Under the pieces are notes generated by a model that saw only the letters and a program-made list of their open reading frames with translations, searched no databases and had not been told where the DNA came from. A program made the translations under genes and the position numbers. A stretch of DNA of 64,000 bases. Source: Candidatus Microthrix subdominans. GTDB taxonomy: Bacteria; Actinomycetota; Acidimicrobiia; Acidimicrobiales; Microtrichaceae. The stretch is taken from NCBI GenBank assembly GCA_016719385.1, contig JADJZA010000009.1, forward strand, positions 1 through 64,000, read 5' to 3'. Shown here piece by piece: positions 40,167-48,129 of the stretch (positions are counted from its first letter, which is position 1; every line of letters starts with the position of its first letter).

Positions 40167-41881
40167 GCTTCTGCCAGACCTTCCAAGACACGGTCGCCAA
40201 GCATCCGACGCGCATCGCGCTTCGCAACTCGGAGGGCACCGTCGTCATCACCTATGCCGAGTACGCCAAGCGGGTGCACCAGATCGCCGCCGGATTCCAT
40301 GAGTTGGGCGTGCGCCGCGGCGACACGGTTGCGCTGATGCTGACCAATCGGCCCGAGTTCCACCTGGTCGACACCGCATTGCTGCATCTCGGCGCAGTGC
40401 CGTTCTCGGTGTACAACACCAGCTCGGTCGACCAGATCGCCTACCTGTTCGAGAACGCCGGGAACAGCGTGGTGATGTGTGAGGAGCAGTTCCTCGGCAC
40501 CATCGCCGAGGCGGCGGGCAAGGTCAGAGGGAAGATCGAGCACATCTTGAAGGTCGAGGAGCTGGCCGACCTCGAACAGAGCGACGGGGACGACTTCAAC
40601 TTCGAGGCATCCTGGCGTGCGGTCGAGCCCGACGACCTGATGACCATCATCTATACGTCCGGCACCACGGGCCCCCCGAAGGGCGTCGAGCTCACCCACG
40701 CCAACGTGGCGTTCAGCATCGAATCTGCCTTGAAAGTCCCCGAGATCAGCCGGGCGGCTGAAGGAACCCGGGCGCTGTCGTACCTTCCCGACGCACACCT
40801 GGCCAACCGGTGGCTGGCCCACTATGTCCCGGTGGCCATGGGGATGACCGTGACCACCCTCGCCGACACCAAGCAACTGGCCCCAACCATTGCTGCGCTG
40901 AAACCGACGATGCTGCTGGGCGTTCCGATGGTCTGGTACAAGTTCAAGGCGGGCCTCGAAGCGGCGGTGGCGGCCGAGGAGGGGCCCAAGGCGAAGCTGA
41001 TCAACTGGGCGCTGGATGTCGGATCCCAGCAGGCGGATGCCCTGATCGCAGGACGCTCGATGCCCCCTCTTCTCAAAGCGCAGCATGCGATCGCCGACAA
41101 GCTGGTGCTCAGCAAGCTGCGGGAGCGGGTGGGGCTGGATCAGATGCTCCTCGCCGTCTCCGGGGCCGCTCCGGTCTCGCCCGATGCGCTCAAGTTCTTC
41201 ATCAGCCTCGGCCTGCCGATGGCCGAGGGCTGGGGAATGTCGGAATCGTGTCTCGTCGGCACGCTCACGCCCCTGGAGCACCCCCGCCCGGGCACGGTGG
41301 GCAAGCCGTTGCCAGGCGTCGAGGTCAGAATCGCCGACGACGGCGAACTGCTCGTGAAGAGCGCCGGGGTGATGCGGGGCTACCGCAACTCGCCGGCACA
41401 GACCGCCGAAGCGATCGACCCGGAGGGCTGGCTGCACACCGGCGACGTTGCGACGATCGACCAGGACGGCTACGTCGTCATCGTCGACCGCAAGAAGGAG
41501 CTGATCATCAATGCGGCCGGCAAGAACATGTCGCCCACCAACATCGAGTCCGCCATCCAGGTGGAGTGCGGCCTGATCGGAAGCGTCATCGCCATCGGCG
41601 ACCTGCGGCCCTACGTGACGGCGCTCGTCTGCCTCGACCCCGAGGCTTCGGCCGGCGTTGACGACGCAGCGGCGCTGGTGCAGGTGGAAGCGGCCGTCGA
41701 GCGAGCCAACGCCGGGCTGTCGCGCGTCGAGCAGATCAAAAGGTTCAAGATCGTGCCGAACGCATGGGAGGCCGGAGGCGATGAGCTCACACCGACGATG
41801 AAGCTCAAGCGTAAGCCGATCGCCGAGAAGTACAGCGACCTGATCGACGAGCTCTACGCCACCGACGATCGTAAGAAGTAG
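40163..41881 (+). CDS. Long-chain fatty acid-CoA ligase
   Basis: AMP-forming acyl-CoA synthetase, about 572 residues from ATG 40163 (overlap ATGA with the preceding stop; an in-frame ATG at 40151 is a weaker choice). ATP/AMP motif IIYTSGTTGPPKGVELTHAN; AEGWGMSES; adenylate-binding GWLHTGDVATIDQDGYVVI; DRKKELIINAAGKNMSPTNI; C-terminal catalytic Lys in LTPTMKLKRKPIAEKY. It activates fatty acids at the membrane face and supplies the acyl-CoA dehydrogenase upstream. Intact. The AraC-type regulator converges on it. Confidence 0.9.
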   Translation: MSFCQTFQDTVAKHPTRIALRNSEGTVVITYAEYAKRVHQIAAGFHELGVRRGDTVALMLTNRPEFHLVDTALLHLGAVPFSVYNTSSVDQIAYLFENAGNSVVMCEEQFLGTIAEAAGKVRGKIEHILKVEELADLEQSDGDDFNFEASWRAVEPDDLMTIIYTSGTTGPPKGVELTHANVAFSIESALKVPEISRAAEGTRALSYLPDAHLANRWLAHYVPVAMGMTVTTLADTKQLAPTIAALKPTMLLGVPMVWYKFKAGLEAAVAAEEGPKAKLINWALDVGSQQADALIAGRSMPPLLKAQHAIADKLVLSKLRERVGLDQMLLAVSGAAPVSPDALKFFISLGLPMAEGWGMSESCLVGTLTPLEHPRPGTVGKPLPGVEVRIADDGELLVKSAGVMRGYRNSPAQTAEAIDPEGWLHTGDVATIDQDGYVVIVDRKKELIINAAGKNMSPTNIESAIQVECGLIGSVIAIGDLRPYVTALVCLDPEASAGVDDAAALVQVEAAVERANAGLSRVEQIKRFKIVPNAWEAGGDELTPTMKLKRKPIAEKYSDLIDELYATDDRKK

Positions 41882-41914
41882 CTGAGACGAGCGCCAAGTG
41901 TTTGCGCGGCCGTG

Positions 41915-42923
41915 CTACCGGGGCCTGTAGGCGCCGGGAGGCATCCCTGTCCATCGGCGAAACGCCCGCCGAAAGGCGCTGGGCTCGGAGAACCCGAGCC
42001 GGGCAGACAGCTCGTCGATGCTCTCCTTGCCGATCACCAGGCTGTTGATCGCTGTGTCTCGCATGAGGTCTCGTCGCAGGTCGCTCACCGTGGTGTCCTC
42101 CTCGCGGAGGAGTCGACGGAGGTGGTGCACGCTCACCGACAGGCGGGCGGCAATCTCGTCCGGGGTTGGCCAGTCGCCGGTCAGGCCCTGCTCCAGCAGG
42201 CGACGTACCTGGTCGGCTGTCGTCGAGCCGTGATCCCGAATTGAGAAGAAGTTGGTCGGTGACTCCCCGATGTACGCCTCGAGGTCTACTGGGGTGCGCA
42301 GCAGTGGGGCGTCGAGCAGGTCGGCGTCGAAGCCCAGGACCGCCACCTCGGCGCCGAAGGTGGGCAGCAGGCCGAAGGCGGCCTCGTAGTAGCGCATAAA
42401 CGGCGGCGTCTCGTACGGCATCGCCAGGACGACGAGGGGCACGCGGCGGCCGATCGCCCAGCCGATCGTGCGGTGAATGAAGCCGATCAGCGTTTCGATC
42501 ACGATGTGCTCGGGGTCGTCCAGCCGGTGGACGTCGACCGTCAGCCGGGGCGTGTCGTCGTCGAGCAGTGCCTCGATTCGCGGGGCAGCAGTGAGCACCC
42601 GGGTCGCCTGATCCATCCTGATCAGCATGGTGCGCAGATCGGAAGCGCTGAAGATCCTCGGTGCGACCAATCGGAAGCTGCCAAGTGCCAAGTGCCAAGT
42701 TTGGTCCAACCCCGAACAGTTCGTCGTCGGTCTCAGCCCAGATGCTGCGGGTCAGGCCGGACAGCTGGTTCAGCGTCACCCGGGCCCGAGGGTTGTAGGC
42801 GACGTCGTCGGGGATCCTTGCCGACCTCAGCAGTGCCCCCAACTCCAGTCCCTGCCGCTCGGCGTTGAGGAGCAGGCGCTGGACTAAGTGGCTTGGGACC
42901 GTCTCCTCAGACACGAAGTTCAA
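41915..42923 (-). pseudogene. AraC-family regulator, frameshifted by a 7-bp tandem repeat
   Basis: AraC regulator of the OruR/ArgR-like type with an arabinose-binding-like N-domain. ATG 42923 gives LVQRLLLNAERQGLELGALL, DDVAYNPRARVTLNQLSGL and SIWAETDDELFGVGPNLALG. Here the frame is lost. The downstream part is open from SFRLVAPRIFSASDLRTML to the end. The DNA-binding helices are LSVSVHHLRRLLREEDT and ELSARLGFSEPSAFRRAFRR, ending PPGAYRPR. The break is exactly at three copies of a 7-bp unit; with two copies the frame would read PNLALGSFRLVAP without a gap. So the gene is switched off, or phase-variable. It faces the fatty acyl ligase; its targets are unknown. Confidence 0.82.
42680..42700. 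repeat. Three tandem copies of a 7-bp unit inside the AraC gene
   Basis: gccaagt is repeated three times without mismatch (42680-42686, 42687-42693, 42694-42700). Because 7 is not a multiple of 3, each gain or loss moves the reading frame. Two copies restore a full-length AraC protein. Confidence 0.95.
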
Positions 42924-42982
42924 GGTAGCTCAGGCAGCCTCACATCCAGATGCTCGACGCGGACGCCGTCACTGATGCTCGA

Positions 42983-43432
42983 TCAACTACCCACCGCAGC
43001 CCATGTCTTGGCGCCAACAATTCCATCGACCTTGAGGCCATAGTCGGTCTGAACGGCTTTAACGGCGGTTTCGGTGAGCGAACCGAATTTGGCATCCACT
43101 GGGCCAGGATCATACGGCGGGTATCCCCAGCTTTTGAGAATCTCCTGAAGGAGCCGTACTGCGTTTCCCGTAGACTTCTTCTTGATCACCGGCGGAGTCA
43201 GCCTGGACCAAGTTGCTGGGCCGACGATTCCATCGATCTTCAAGGGGTACGAGTAGGCATTCCACTCGCCAGCAGAGCGGTCTAGCTGATACCTGATGAC
43301 GTTCTTCCTCGTCACCGGCCCAAAGATACCGTCAGCGGTTCCGTCCCAGAGGTAGTAGCGATCGATGAGCGCTTGTTGCGCCTTCTTCACTGCAGCGCCG
43401 TTTGAGCCAATCTTGATGATGGGGTCAGCCAT
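42983..43432 (-). CDS. Two-domain peptidoglycan-binding protein, paralogue A
   Basis: 149 residues, two peptidoglycan-binding (PG_binding_1) repeats and nothing else. Repeat 1, about residues 5-77: IIKIGSNGAAVKKAQQALID, DGIFGPVTRKNV, KIDGIVGPATWSRL. Repeat 2, about 85-148: GNAVRLLQEILKSWGY, FGSLTETAVKAVQ, KVDGIVGAKTWAAVGS. There is no signal peptide, membrane helix, catalytic domain or Cys. The DNA is less GC-rich than its surroundings. ATG 43432 is fixed by the paralogue, which starts the same way (MADPII). A 17-bp palindrome lies 59 bases before the start. The family binds cell-wall glycans or serves as modules of lysins; how this protein would reach the wall is unknown. Confidence 0.85.
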   Translation of the reverse strand: MADPIIKIGSNGAAVKKAQQALIDRYYLWDGTADGIFGPVTRKNVIRYQLDRSAGEWNAYSYPLKIDGIVGPATWSRLTPPVIKKKSTGNAVRLLQEILKSWGYPPYDPGPVDAKFGSLTETAVKAVQTDYGLKVDGIVGAKTWAAVGS

Positions 43433-43490
43433 GAGAATCTCCTAATCGTTTTCTCGTCATTCCGTGCGGCTGGTTCTCGCCCGCCCACGT

Positions 43491-43507
43491 GTTCACATCG
43501 CGTGAAC
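43491..43507. promoter_or_regulatory. Palindromic operator candidate upstream of paralogue A
   Basis: GTTCAC-N5-GTGAAC with perfect arms, 59 bases upstream of the ATG of paralogue A. An identical palindrome sits at the same distance before paralogue B. Conserved bases extend on the gene side (CCGTGCGGC and GGTTCTCGCC). Confidence 0.65.
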
Positions 43508-43794
43508 CTCGTCTGTCAATTATGACCATCTCTATAGCGATGTCAACCCGCTCCGACGACGTCGTTCTGCGGCTCAACGACGAGGAGCAGCCGCTGAACA
43601 AATGGCTACACCGGTACGTCCTTGGACATGCAACCAAGGAGCCCAAGGACGCTCACGTCCCCGATGTTTGACGCGGACGTCGTCACTGATGCTGGGAGGA
43701 ACGGTTTGTACCCCCCGCATCAGTGACGCTGTTTCATCCGGTCAGATTGCCGCCTGCATTCCCGCCCAGGATCACGATTCACCGAAAGACTCGG
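43508..43794. other. Intergenic region between the peptidoglycan-binding paralogues
   Basis: About 290 bases with no gene that I can support. A plus-strand reading of about 60 codons (43489-43671) overlaps the operator and has no family resemblance. The region contains the hairpin at 43681-43728 and a 24-base sequence (43670-43693) that recurs with one mismatch at 42956-42979, just past the stop of paralogue A. Confidence 0.5.
43681..43728. terminator. 12-bp stem hairpin, possible terminator
   Basis: CGTCACTGATGC at 43681-43692 pairs perfectly with GCATCAGTGACG at 43717-43728; the 24-base loop has a GGG/CCC inner stem. It lies 67 bases past the stop of paralogue B (minus strand). No T-run follows, so it could also be an RNA-stability element. 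One arm recurs downstream of paralogue A. Confidence 0.5.
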
Positions 43795-44226
43795 TCAACT
43801 CCCGAGGGCTGCCCACGTTTTCCCACCGACAATTCCATCAACAGTCAGCCACCCTAGCTGAAAGTCCTTGACAGCGGTTTCGGTAAGAGGGCCGAATTTT
43901 CCGTCCATCGGGCCAGGGCTGTACCCATTGCCGTTGAGGAGTTCTTGCAGGAGCCTCACGGCGTTTCCCGTCGCTTTCCTTTTGATCACGGGCGGCGTCA
44001 GTCGAGACCAGGTTGCTGGGCCAACGATTCCATCGACCTTCAAGGGATACGAGAATTCCCACCCCGAGCCGACGGATCGTTGCGTCTGATAACCGACGAC
44101 AGCGTTTCGTGTCAATGATCCGAAGATCTTATCTACTGTCAACCACCATCCACGATCATTGAGCGCTTTTTGCGCCTTCTTGACGGCATCGCCGTTGGAG
44201 CCAATTGTGATGATTGGGTCAGCCAT
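43795..44226 (-). CDS. Two-domain peptidoglycan-binding protein, paralogue B
   Basis: 143 residues, closely related to paralogue A and in the same order. Repeat 1: IITIGSNGDAVKKAQKALND, DKIFGSLTRNAVVGYQ, KVDGIVGPATWSRLTPPVIK. Repeat 2: GNAVRLLQELLNGNGY, DGKFGPLTETAVKDFQ, TVDGIVGGKTWAALGS. The segment IDGIVGPATWSRLTPPVI is almost the same in both, so the pair came from a duplication that included the promoter. No signal peptide or catalytic domain. ATG 44226 is preceded by GGAAGG. The DNA is relatively AT-rich. Its operator copy is at 44286-44302. Function inferred only from the wall-binding fold. Confidence 0.85.
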   Translation of the reverse strand: MADPIITIGSNGDAVKKAQKALNDRGWWLTVDKIFGSLTRNAVVGYQTQRSVGSGWEFSYPLKVDGIVGPATWSRLTPPVIKRKATGNAVRLLQELLNGNGYSPGPMDGKFGPLTETAVKDFQLGWLTVDGIVGGKTWAALGS

Positions 44227-44285
44227 TGAAATCACCTTCCGATATCCTTGATGTTCCGTGCGGCCGGTTCTCGCCAGTCTCACGT

Positions 44286-44302
44286 GTTCACGTCTGGTGA
44301 AC
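44286..44302. promoter_or_regulatory. Palindromic operator candidate upstream of paralogue B
   Basis: GTTCAC-N5-GTGAAC, same arms and same spacing as the copy before paralogue A, 60 bases upstream of the ATG. The spacer differs (GTCTG versus ATCGC), which argues that the arms are under selection. Confidence 0.65.
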
Positions 44303-44383
44303 CTGATTTCTTAAGTATGTACCGGACAGGGGCGATGTCAATACTTTCATCCAATATCGACGACGACTTAGCTGTGACGCCTG

Positions 44384-45088
44384 TCAGGTGAACGCTGTAC
44401 TGGGAAGGTCGGTGGTGTCGCCGGCGAGGGCGTCGCAGATGGTTGCTGCCACCGCCACCGGGTCCAGACCGTGGGGCATTTTTGGTGTCTGACCCTCGAG
44501 GGGACGATTCGCCAAGCCGGTCTCGGTGTGTGGCGGTCGGGCGTCGATCACGCGGATCTTGCGGCGACGTGCCTCGCGAGCGAGCGCTTCGTCGAAGGAC
44601 CGCGCTGCGGCCTTGGAGGCCCCGTAGGCGGCCATGCCGGGCAGGTTCTGTTCCGCGATCACACCCGGGATGTTCACGATGACCCCTCCCTTGCTGAGCG
44701 CACCGAGGGCAGCTTTGGCGAGCAGGATCGGGAGGAAGGTGTTGGTCATGAAGAGCTCCTCCATGCTGTCGACCGAGAGGTCCTCGATCGGGCCGAAGGC
44801 CACAACGCCGACTGCGTTCACCACGACGTCGAGCTTCCCTGCGTGCTCGACGGCCGCCCGGACCGCAGCTTCACACGCCTGCGGGTCTCGGAGATCCAGT
44901 GCCAGCCGATGACCGGGCACGTCCAGCGCCGCCAGGGCATCGCGATGACGGGACACCAGCGTCAGTACCGCCCTGCGCCGGGCCAGGTTTTGGGCGATCG
45001 CCGATCCCAACCCTCCGGTTGCCCCGGCCACGAGCACCGATCGACCCGCCATGGGATCCCCGGCTTCCAGCGCACGTTCGTCAACCAT
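44384..45088 (-). CDS. Short-chain dehydrogenase
   Basis: 234-residue SDR. Cofactor loop VLVAGATGGLGSAIAQNLAR at about residue 18-37; DVVVNAVGVVAFGP; active-site AAYGASKAAARSFDEALARE, with Tyr and Lys in place. The usual catalytic Ser is not seen: the position reads VNIPGVIAEQN instead of NISS. ATG 45088 is well supported by GGAGG five bases upstream. It is divergent from the SRPBCC-DUF2236-photolyase operon with about 67 bases between the starts, so they may share a regulator. Substrate unknown. Confidence 0.8.
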   Translation of the reverse strand: MVDERALEAGDPMAGRSVLVAGATGGLGSAIAQNLARRRAVLTLVSRHRDALAALDVPGHRLALDLRDPQACEAAVRAAVEHAGKLDVVVNAVGVVAFGPIEDLSVDSMEELFMTNTFLPILLAKAALGALSKGGVIVNIPGVIAEQNLPGMAAYGASKAAARSFDEALAREARRRKIRVIDARPPHTETGLANRPLEGQTPKMPHGLDPVAVAATICDALAGDTTDLPSTAFT

Positions 45089-45155
45089 TGGTCCTCCTTC
45101 GGGCCCAGTATTGCGCGGCGGATGGCTCCCGCTGCCGATGTGGGTACCTTGGCGC

Positions 45156-45608
45156 ATGGCCCTGATCGACTTCACCGTCTCCCACCAGTTCCACGCACCG
45201 TCTCGAGCGGTCTGGGACGAGATGATCGACTGGCCCAACCACGCCAAATGGATTCCCGCCACCCGGATGGAAGTCGACTCGAGCGACTACCAGGTGGAGG
45301 GGGCAACGTTCACCGGATACACCGGCTTGTGGAAGCTGGCGCTGGTCGACCGCATGCGGATCTCTGCAATCGAGTGGGACGAAGCGACGGCGCTCGGCTC
45401 GTGTGAAGTCGAGAAACTCGGACCGGTTCTCCGAGGTCGGGCCGGCTTCGACGTTTCGCCTCACGGCGACGGCTCCAACGTCGACTGGTTCGAGCAGGTC
45501 ACCGTTCCGTACCTGCCCAAACTTCTCGCACCTATCGTCAGCAAGCTGAGCGCACTCGGTTTCGCATTCGGTATGCGCCGGCTGGCAAAGATCGTCGAGA
45601 AGCGTTGA
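45156..45608 (+). CDS. SRPBCC family protein
   Basis: 150-residue START/SRPBCC protein, intact. DFTVSHQFHAPSRAVWDEMI, DWPNHAKWIPATRMEVDS, GYTGLWKLALVDRMRISAI, NVDWFEQVTVPYLPKLLAPI and the last helix FGMRRLAKIVEKR. It would hold a hydrophobic ligand. Its TGA overlaps the TTG of the DUF2236 gene (TTGA at 45605-45608), so it is first in a tight operon that ends with the photolyase. Confidence 0.75.
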   Translation: MALIDFTVSHQFHAPSRAVWDEMIDWPNHAKWIPATRMEVDSSDYQVEGATFTGYTGLWKLALVDRMRISAIEWDEATALGSCEVEKLGPVLRGRAGFDVSPHGDGSNVDWFEQVTVPYLPKLLAPIVSKLSALGFAFGMRRLAKIVEKR

Positions 45609-46525
45609 ACCTCAGCCTCCGCAGCCTGAGGGATCCCGTCGTGTCGGCGATGACGGGACTCTTTGCACACGGTCCCACGCCACTGGCCAACACGCTGGAC
45701 TTCCCCGGCGATCCCGGCATTCTGGGCCCCGATTCGGTGTCGTGGCGGGTGCTCGGCGACGCCTCGGTGTTCGTCGGGGGAATCCGGGCGCTCGTCATCC
45801 AATCCGCCCACGCCGAGGTGGTGGCAGGGGTGGAGGACCACTCCACCTATCGTTCCGATCCCCTCGGACGGCTGTCACGCACCTCGGTATATGTCACCGA
45901 GACGACCTATGGGGCGATGCCGGAGGTTGAAGCGGCCGTCCAGGTCGTGCGCCGAGCACATCGTCCCGTGCACGGAACGTCCGAGCGCAACCTGCCCTAC
46001 AGCGCCGGCCGTCCCGAGATGGCGGCATGGGTCCACAATGTCCTGACCGACTCGTTTCTCGCTGCCTACCAGGCGTTCGGCCCCGCCCGGCTGAGCGCTG
46101 TCGATGCCGATCGTTTCGTGGCCGAGCAGACCCGGATCGGCCGGCTTCTCGGAGCCGATCCGCTTCCCGAAACATCAGACGAGCTCACCGATTGGATCGC
46201 CAACCACCCCGACCGCGTCGTGACGAACGCTCAACGGAACGCCATCTCCTTTCTTCGGAGTCCCCCGCTGAGTCCACCGATCAAAATCGCCTACCGGCTG
46301 TTGTTCAACGCCGCCCTGACGACGGTGCCCTCCGACATGCGACAGCAGCTGGGGGTCGAGCCGGGAAAGCGGGCGGGCGGAATCGGGAGGAACGCGACCG
46401 GTGCCCTTCGATGGGCCCTTGGGGCGTCGCCGTCCTGGCATCTGGCGTTGGTGCGCTGCGACGCCACGATCCCGGTCGGCCTGTTTCGCCAGCCGCTCCC
46501 CTCGTCCGGCCCGGTCAAGCCGTGA
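45605..46525 (+). CDS. DUF2236 (MpaB/Lcp-type) oxygenase-like protein
   Basis: 306 residues. DUF2236 covers latex-clearing protein and MpaB-like proteins, several of which bind haem and act on isoprenoid or other lipid chains. Motifs: SWRVLGDASVFVGGIRALVI near the start, DPLGRLSRTSVYVTETTYG, RRAHRPVHGT (His region), AAWVHNVLTDSFLAAYQAFG with the His-Asn motif, and ALTTVPSDMRQQLGVEP. TTG 45605 is chosen because the overlap with the preceding stop is 4 bases and homology starts soon after. The stop overlaps the photolyase GTG (GTGA at 46522-46525). Iron or haem binding is inferred from family, not shown. Confidence 0.75.
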   Translation: MNLSLRSLRDPVVSAMTGLFAHGPTPLANTLDFPGDPGILGPDSVSWRVLGDASVFVGGIRALVIQSAHAEVVAGVEDHSTYRSDPLGRLSRTSVYVTETTYGAMPEVEAAVQVVRRAHRPVHGTSERNLPYSAGRPEMAAWVHNVLTDSFLAAYQAFGPARLSAVDADRFVAEQTRIGRLLGADPLPETSDELTDWIANHPDRVVTNAQRNAISFLRSPPLSPPIKIAYRLLFNAALTTVPSDMRQQLGVEPGKRAGGIGRNATGALRWALGASPSWHLALVRCDATIPVGLFRQPLPSSGPVKP

Positions 46526-48021
46526 CGCAGCTCGACACCGTCTGGGTGCTCGGAGACCAGCTGAACCGAGCCGTCGGTGCGCTCGCCGATCGCAAGCCGG
46601 GTGACTGCCGGGTTCTGCTGGTGACGAGCGAAGCTAAAACCAGCGGGAAGCGGTGGCATCGCCAGCGGCTACATCTGGTGCTGTCGGCGATGGCGCACTT
46701 TGCAGCAGAGCTGCGGGCCGAGGGATTCGAGGTCGACCATCGACGGGCACCGACCCTCGGTGCCGGGCTCCAAGCCCATCTGGCCGAGAACGACGTCAGC
46801 CAGGTCATCGCCATGGAGCCCATGAGTTGGGATGGGCGGGCCATGCTGACCGATGCCGGCGTCGAGCTCGTCTCCAACGACCAGTTCCTCTGCCATTACG
46901 ACGATTTCGCCCGCTGGGTTAATGACAGAAGGTCCTTCAAGATGGAGGACTTTTACCGATGGCAGCGCGTCGGGCTCGACGTGCTGATCGAGCCCGATGG
47001 TGAACCGGTTGGCGGTCGCTGGAACTTCGACCACGACAACCGGGAACCCCCGCCCAGGGATGGCAGGTCCTGGCCGCCCCTCACCCGGTTCGAGCTCGAT
47101 GACATCGACCGGGCCGTCGTCGCCGACCTCGGTGCCGATGTCTGGGGTGCGCCGCCCGACGGTACGTGGCCGATCAGTCGTGAGCAGGCCCTCATCCGAC
47201 TTGAGGAGTTCATCGGGAACGGCTTGCAGCAGTTCGGTGCACACGAGGACGCCATGCTCGCCGACGAGTGGAAAATGGCTCACTCGGCCCTGTCGTCGTC
47301 GATGAACTTGGGGCTGTTGCACCCGGCCGAGATCGTCGACGCAGTTGTCGACGCCTATCGGGCGGGCACCGCGCCGCTCAACTCGGTTGAGGGGTTTCTG
47401 CGTCAGGTCATCGGCTGGCGCGAGTACGTGTGGGGCCTGTTCTGGCTGTGGATGCCATCGTTTCGCGAAGCCAACGGACTTGAGGCCAACCGGCCGGTGC
47501 CGCCTGCGTTCACCGGTGAGTCGTCGACCGGAATGGCCTGTGTCGCCAACACGATCAGCCACGTCGAACGTCACGGCTACGCGCACCACATCGAACGGCT
47601 GATGGTGCTGGGCAACCTGGCACTCACCGCCGGTGTCAGCCCTCAGGCGATGACCGACTGGATGTGGGCGAGCTTCGTCGACGGCGCAGAGTGGGTCATG
47701 GTGCCCAACGTCGTCGGCATGGCGCTTCACGCCGACGGCGGACGGATGGCGACCAAGCCGTACGCCTCAGGTGGGGCCTACATCAACAAGATGAGCGACT
47801 CCTGCAAGGGCTGCCGTTATGACCCCAAAAAGCGGGTCGGTGACGATGCCTGCCCGTTCACCACCTTGTATTGGGACTTTCTTGCCCGTCACGAGGACGT
47901 CTTCGCCGGCAACCACCGCATGGCCCGACAAGTGGCCGGCATGCGACGGCTCTCCGACCTTCCAGCGGTCCGCGAGCGCGCCGTCGACGTGCTGGCGGCG
48001 CTTGATGCAGGAGACCTGTAG
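46522..48021 (+). CDS. Iron-sulfur photolyase/cryptochrome (FeS-BCP type)
   Basis: 499-residue flavoprotein of the bacterial (6-4) photolyase/cryptochrome class with a 4Fe-4S cluster. Four Cys at residues 340, 428, 431 and 444 (MACVANT, DSCKGC, DACPF) have the spacing 88-3-13, the same as the cluster Cys of Agrobacterium PhrB as I remember them. N-terminal antenna domain VWVLGDQLNRAVGAL and AMEPMSWDGRAM; FAD domain VEGFLRQVIGWREYVWGLFW and QAMTDWMWASFVDGAEWVM. The GTG start overlaps the DUF2236 stop. It repairs UV lesions with light or acts as a light sensor. Coupling to SRPBCC, DUF2236 and a divergent SDR hints at a light-linked lipid or pigment function; this last step is inference. Confidence 0.9.
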   Translation: MTQLDTVWVLGDQLNRAVGALADRKPGDCRVLLVTSEAKTSGKRWHRQRLHLVLSAMAHFAAELRAEGFEVDHRRAPTLGAGLQAHLAENDVSQVIAMEPMSWDGRAMLTDAGVELVSNDQFLCHYDDFARWVNDRRSFKMEDFYRWQRVGLDVLIEPDGEPVGGRWNFDHDNREPPPRDGRSWPPLTRFELDDIDRAVVADLGADVWGAPPDGTWPISREQALIRLEEFIGNGLQQFGAHEDAMLADEWKMAHSALSSSMNLGLLHPAEIVDAVVDAYRAGTAPLNSVEGFLRQVIGWREYVWGLFWLWMPSFREANGLEANRPVPPAFTGESSTGMACVANTISHVERHGYAHHIERLMVLGNLALTAGVSPQAMTDWMWASFVDGAEWVMVPNVVGMALHADGGRMATKPYASGGAYINKMSDSCKGCRYDPKKRVGDDACPFTTLYWDFLARHEDVFAGNHRMARQVAGMRRLSDLPAVRERAVDVLAALDAGDL

Positions 48022-48129
48022 GCATCTTCGGTGGGGATTGCGGAGGGCGGGTCGTACGCTGGTTGACTCCGGGACGACCCGGGAGCGGCTGTGCTCACAG
48101 ATCCGCTGTGACCTCAACGAAGGACCCCT

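Noticed and set aside
43489..43671. Small plus-strand gene of 60 codons between the peptidoglycan-binding paralogues
   Set aside because: It overlaps the operator and the conserved promoter region, has no relatives that I recognise and has no strong ribosome site.
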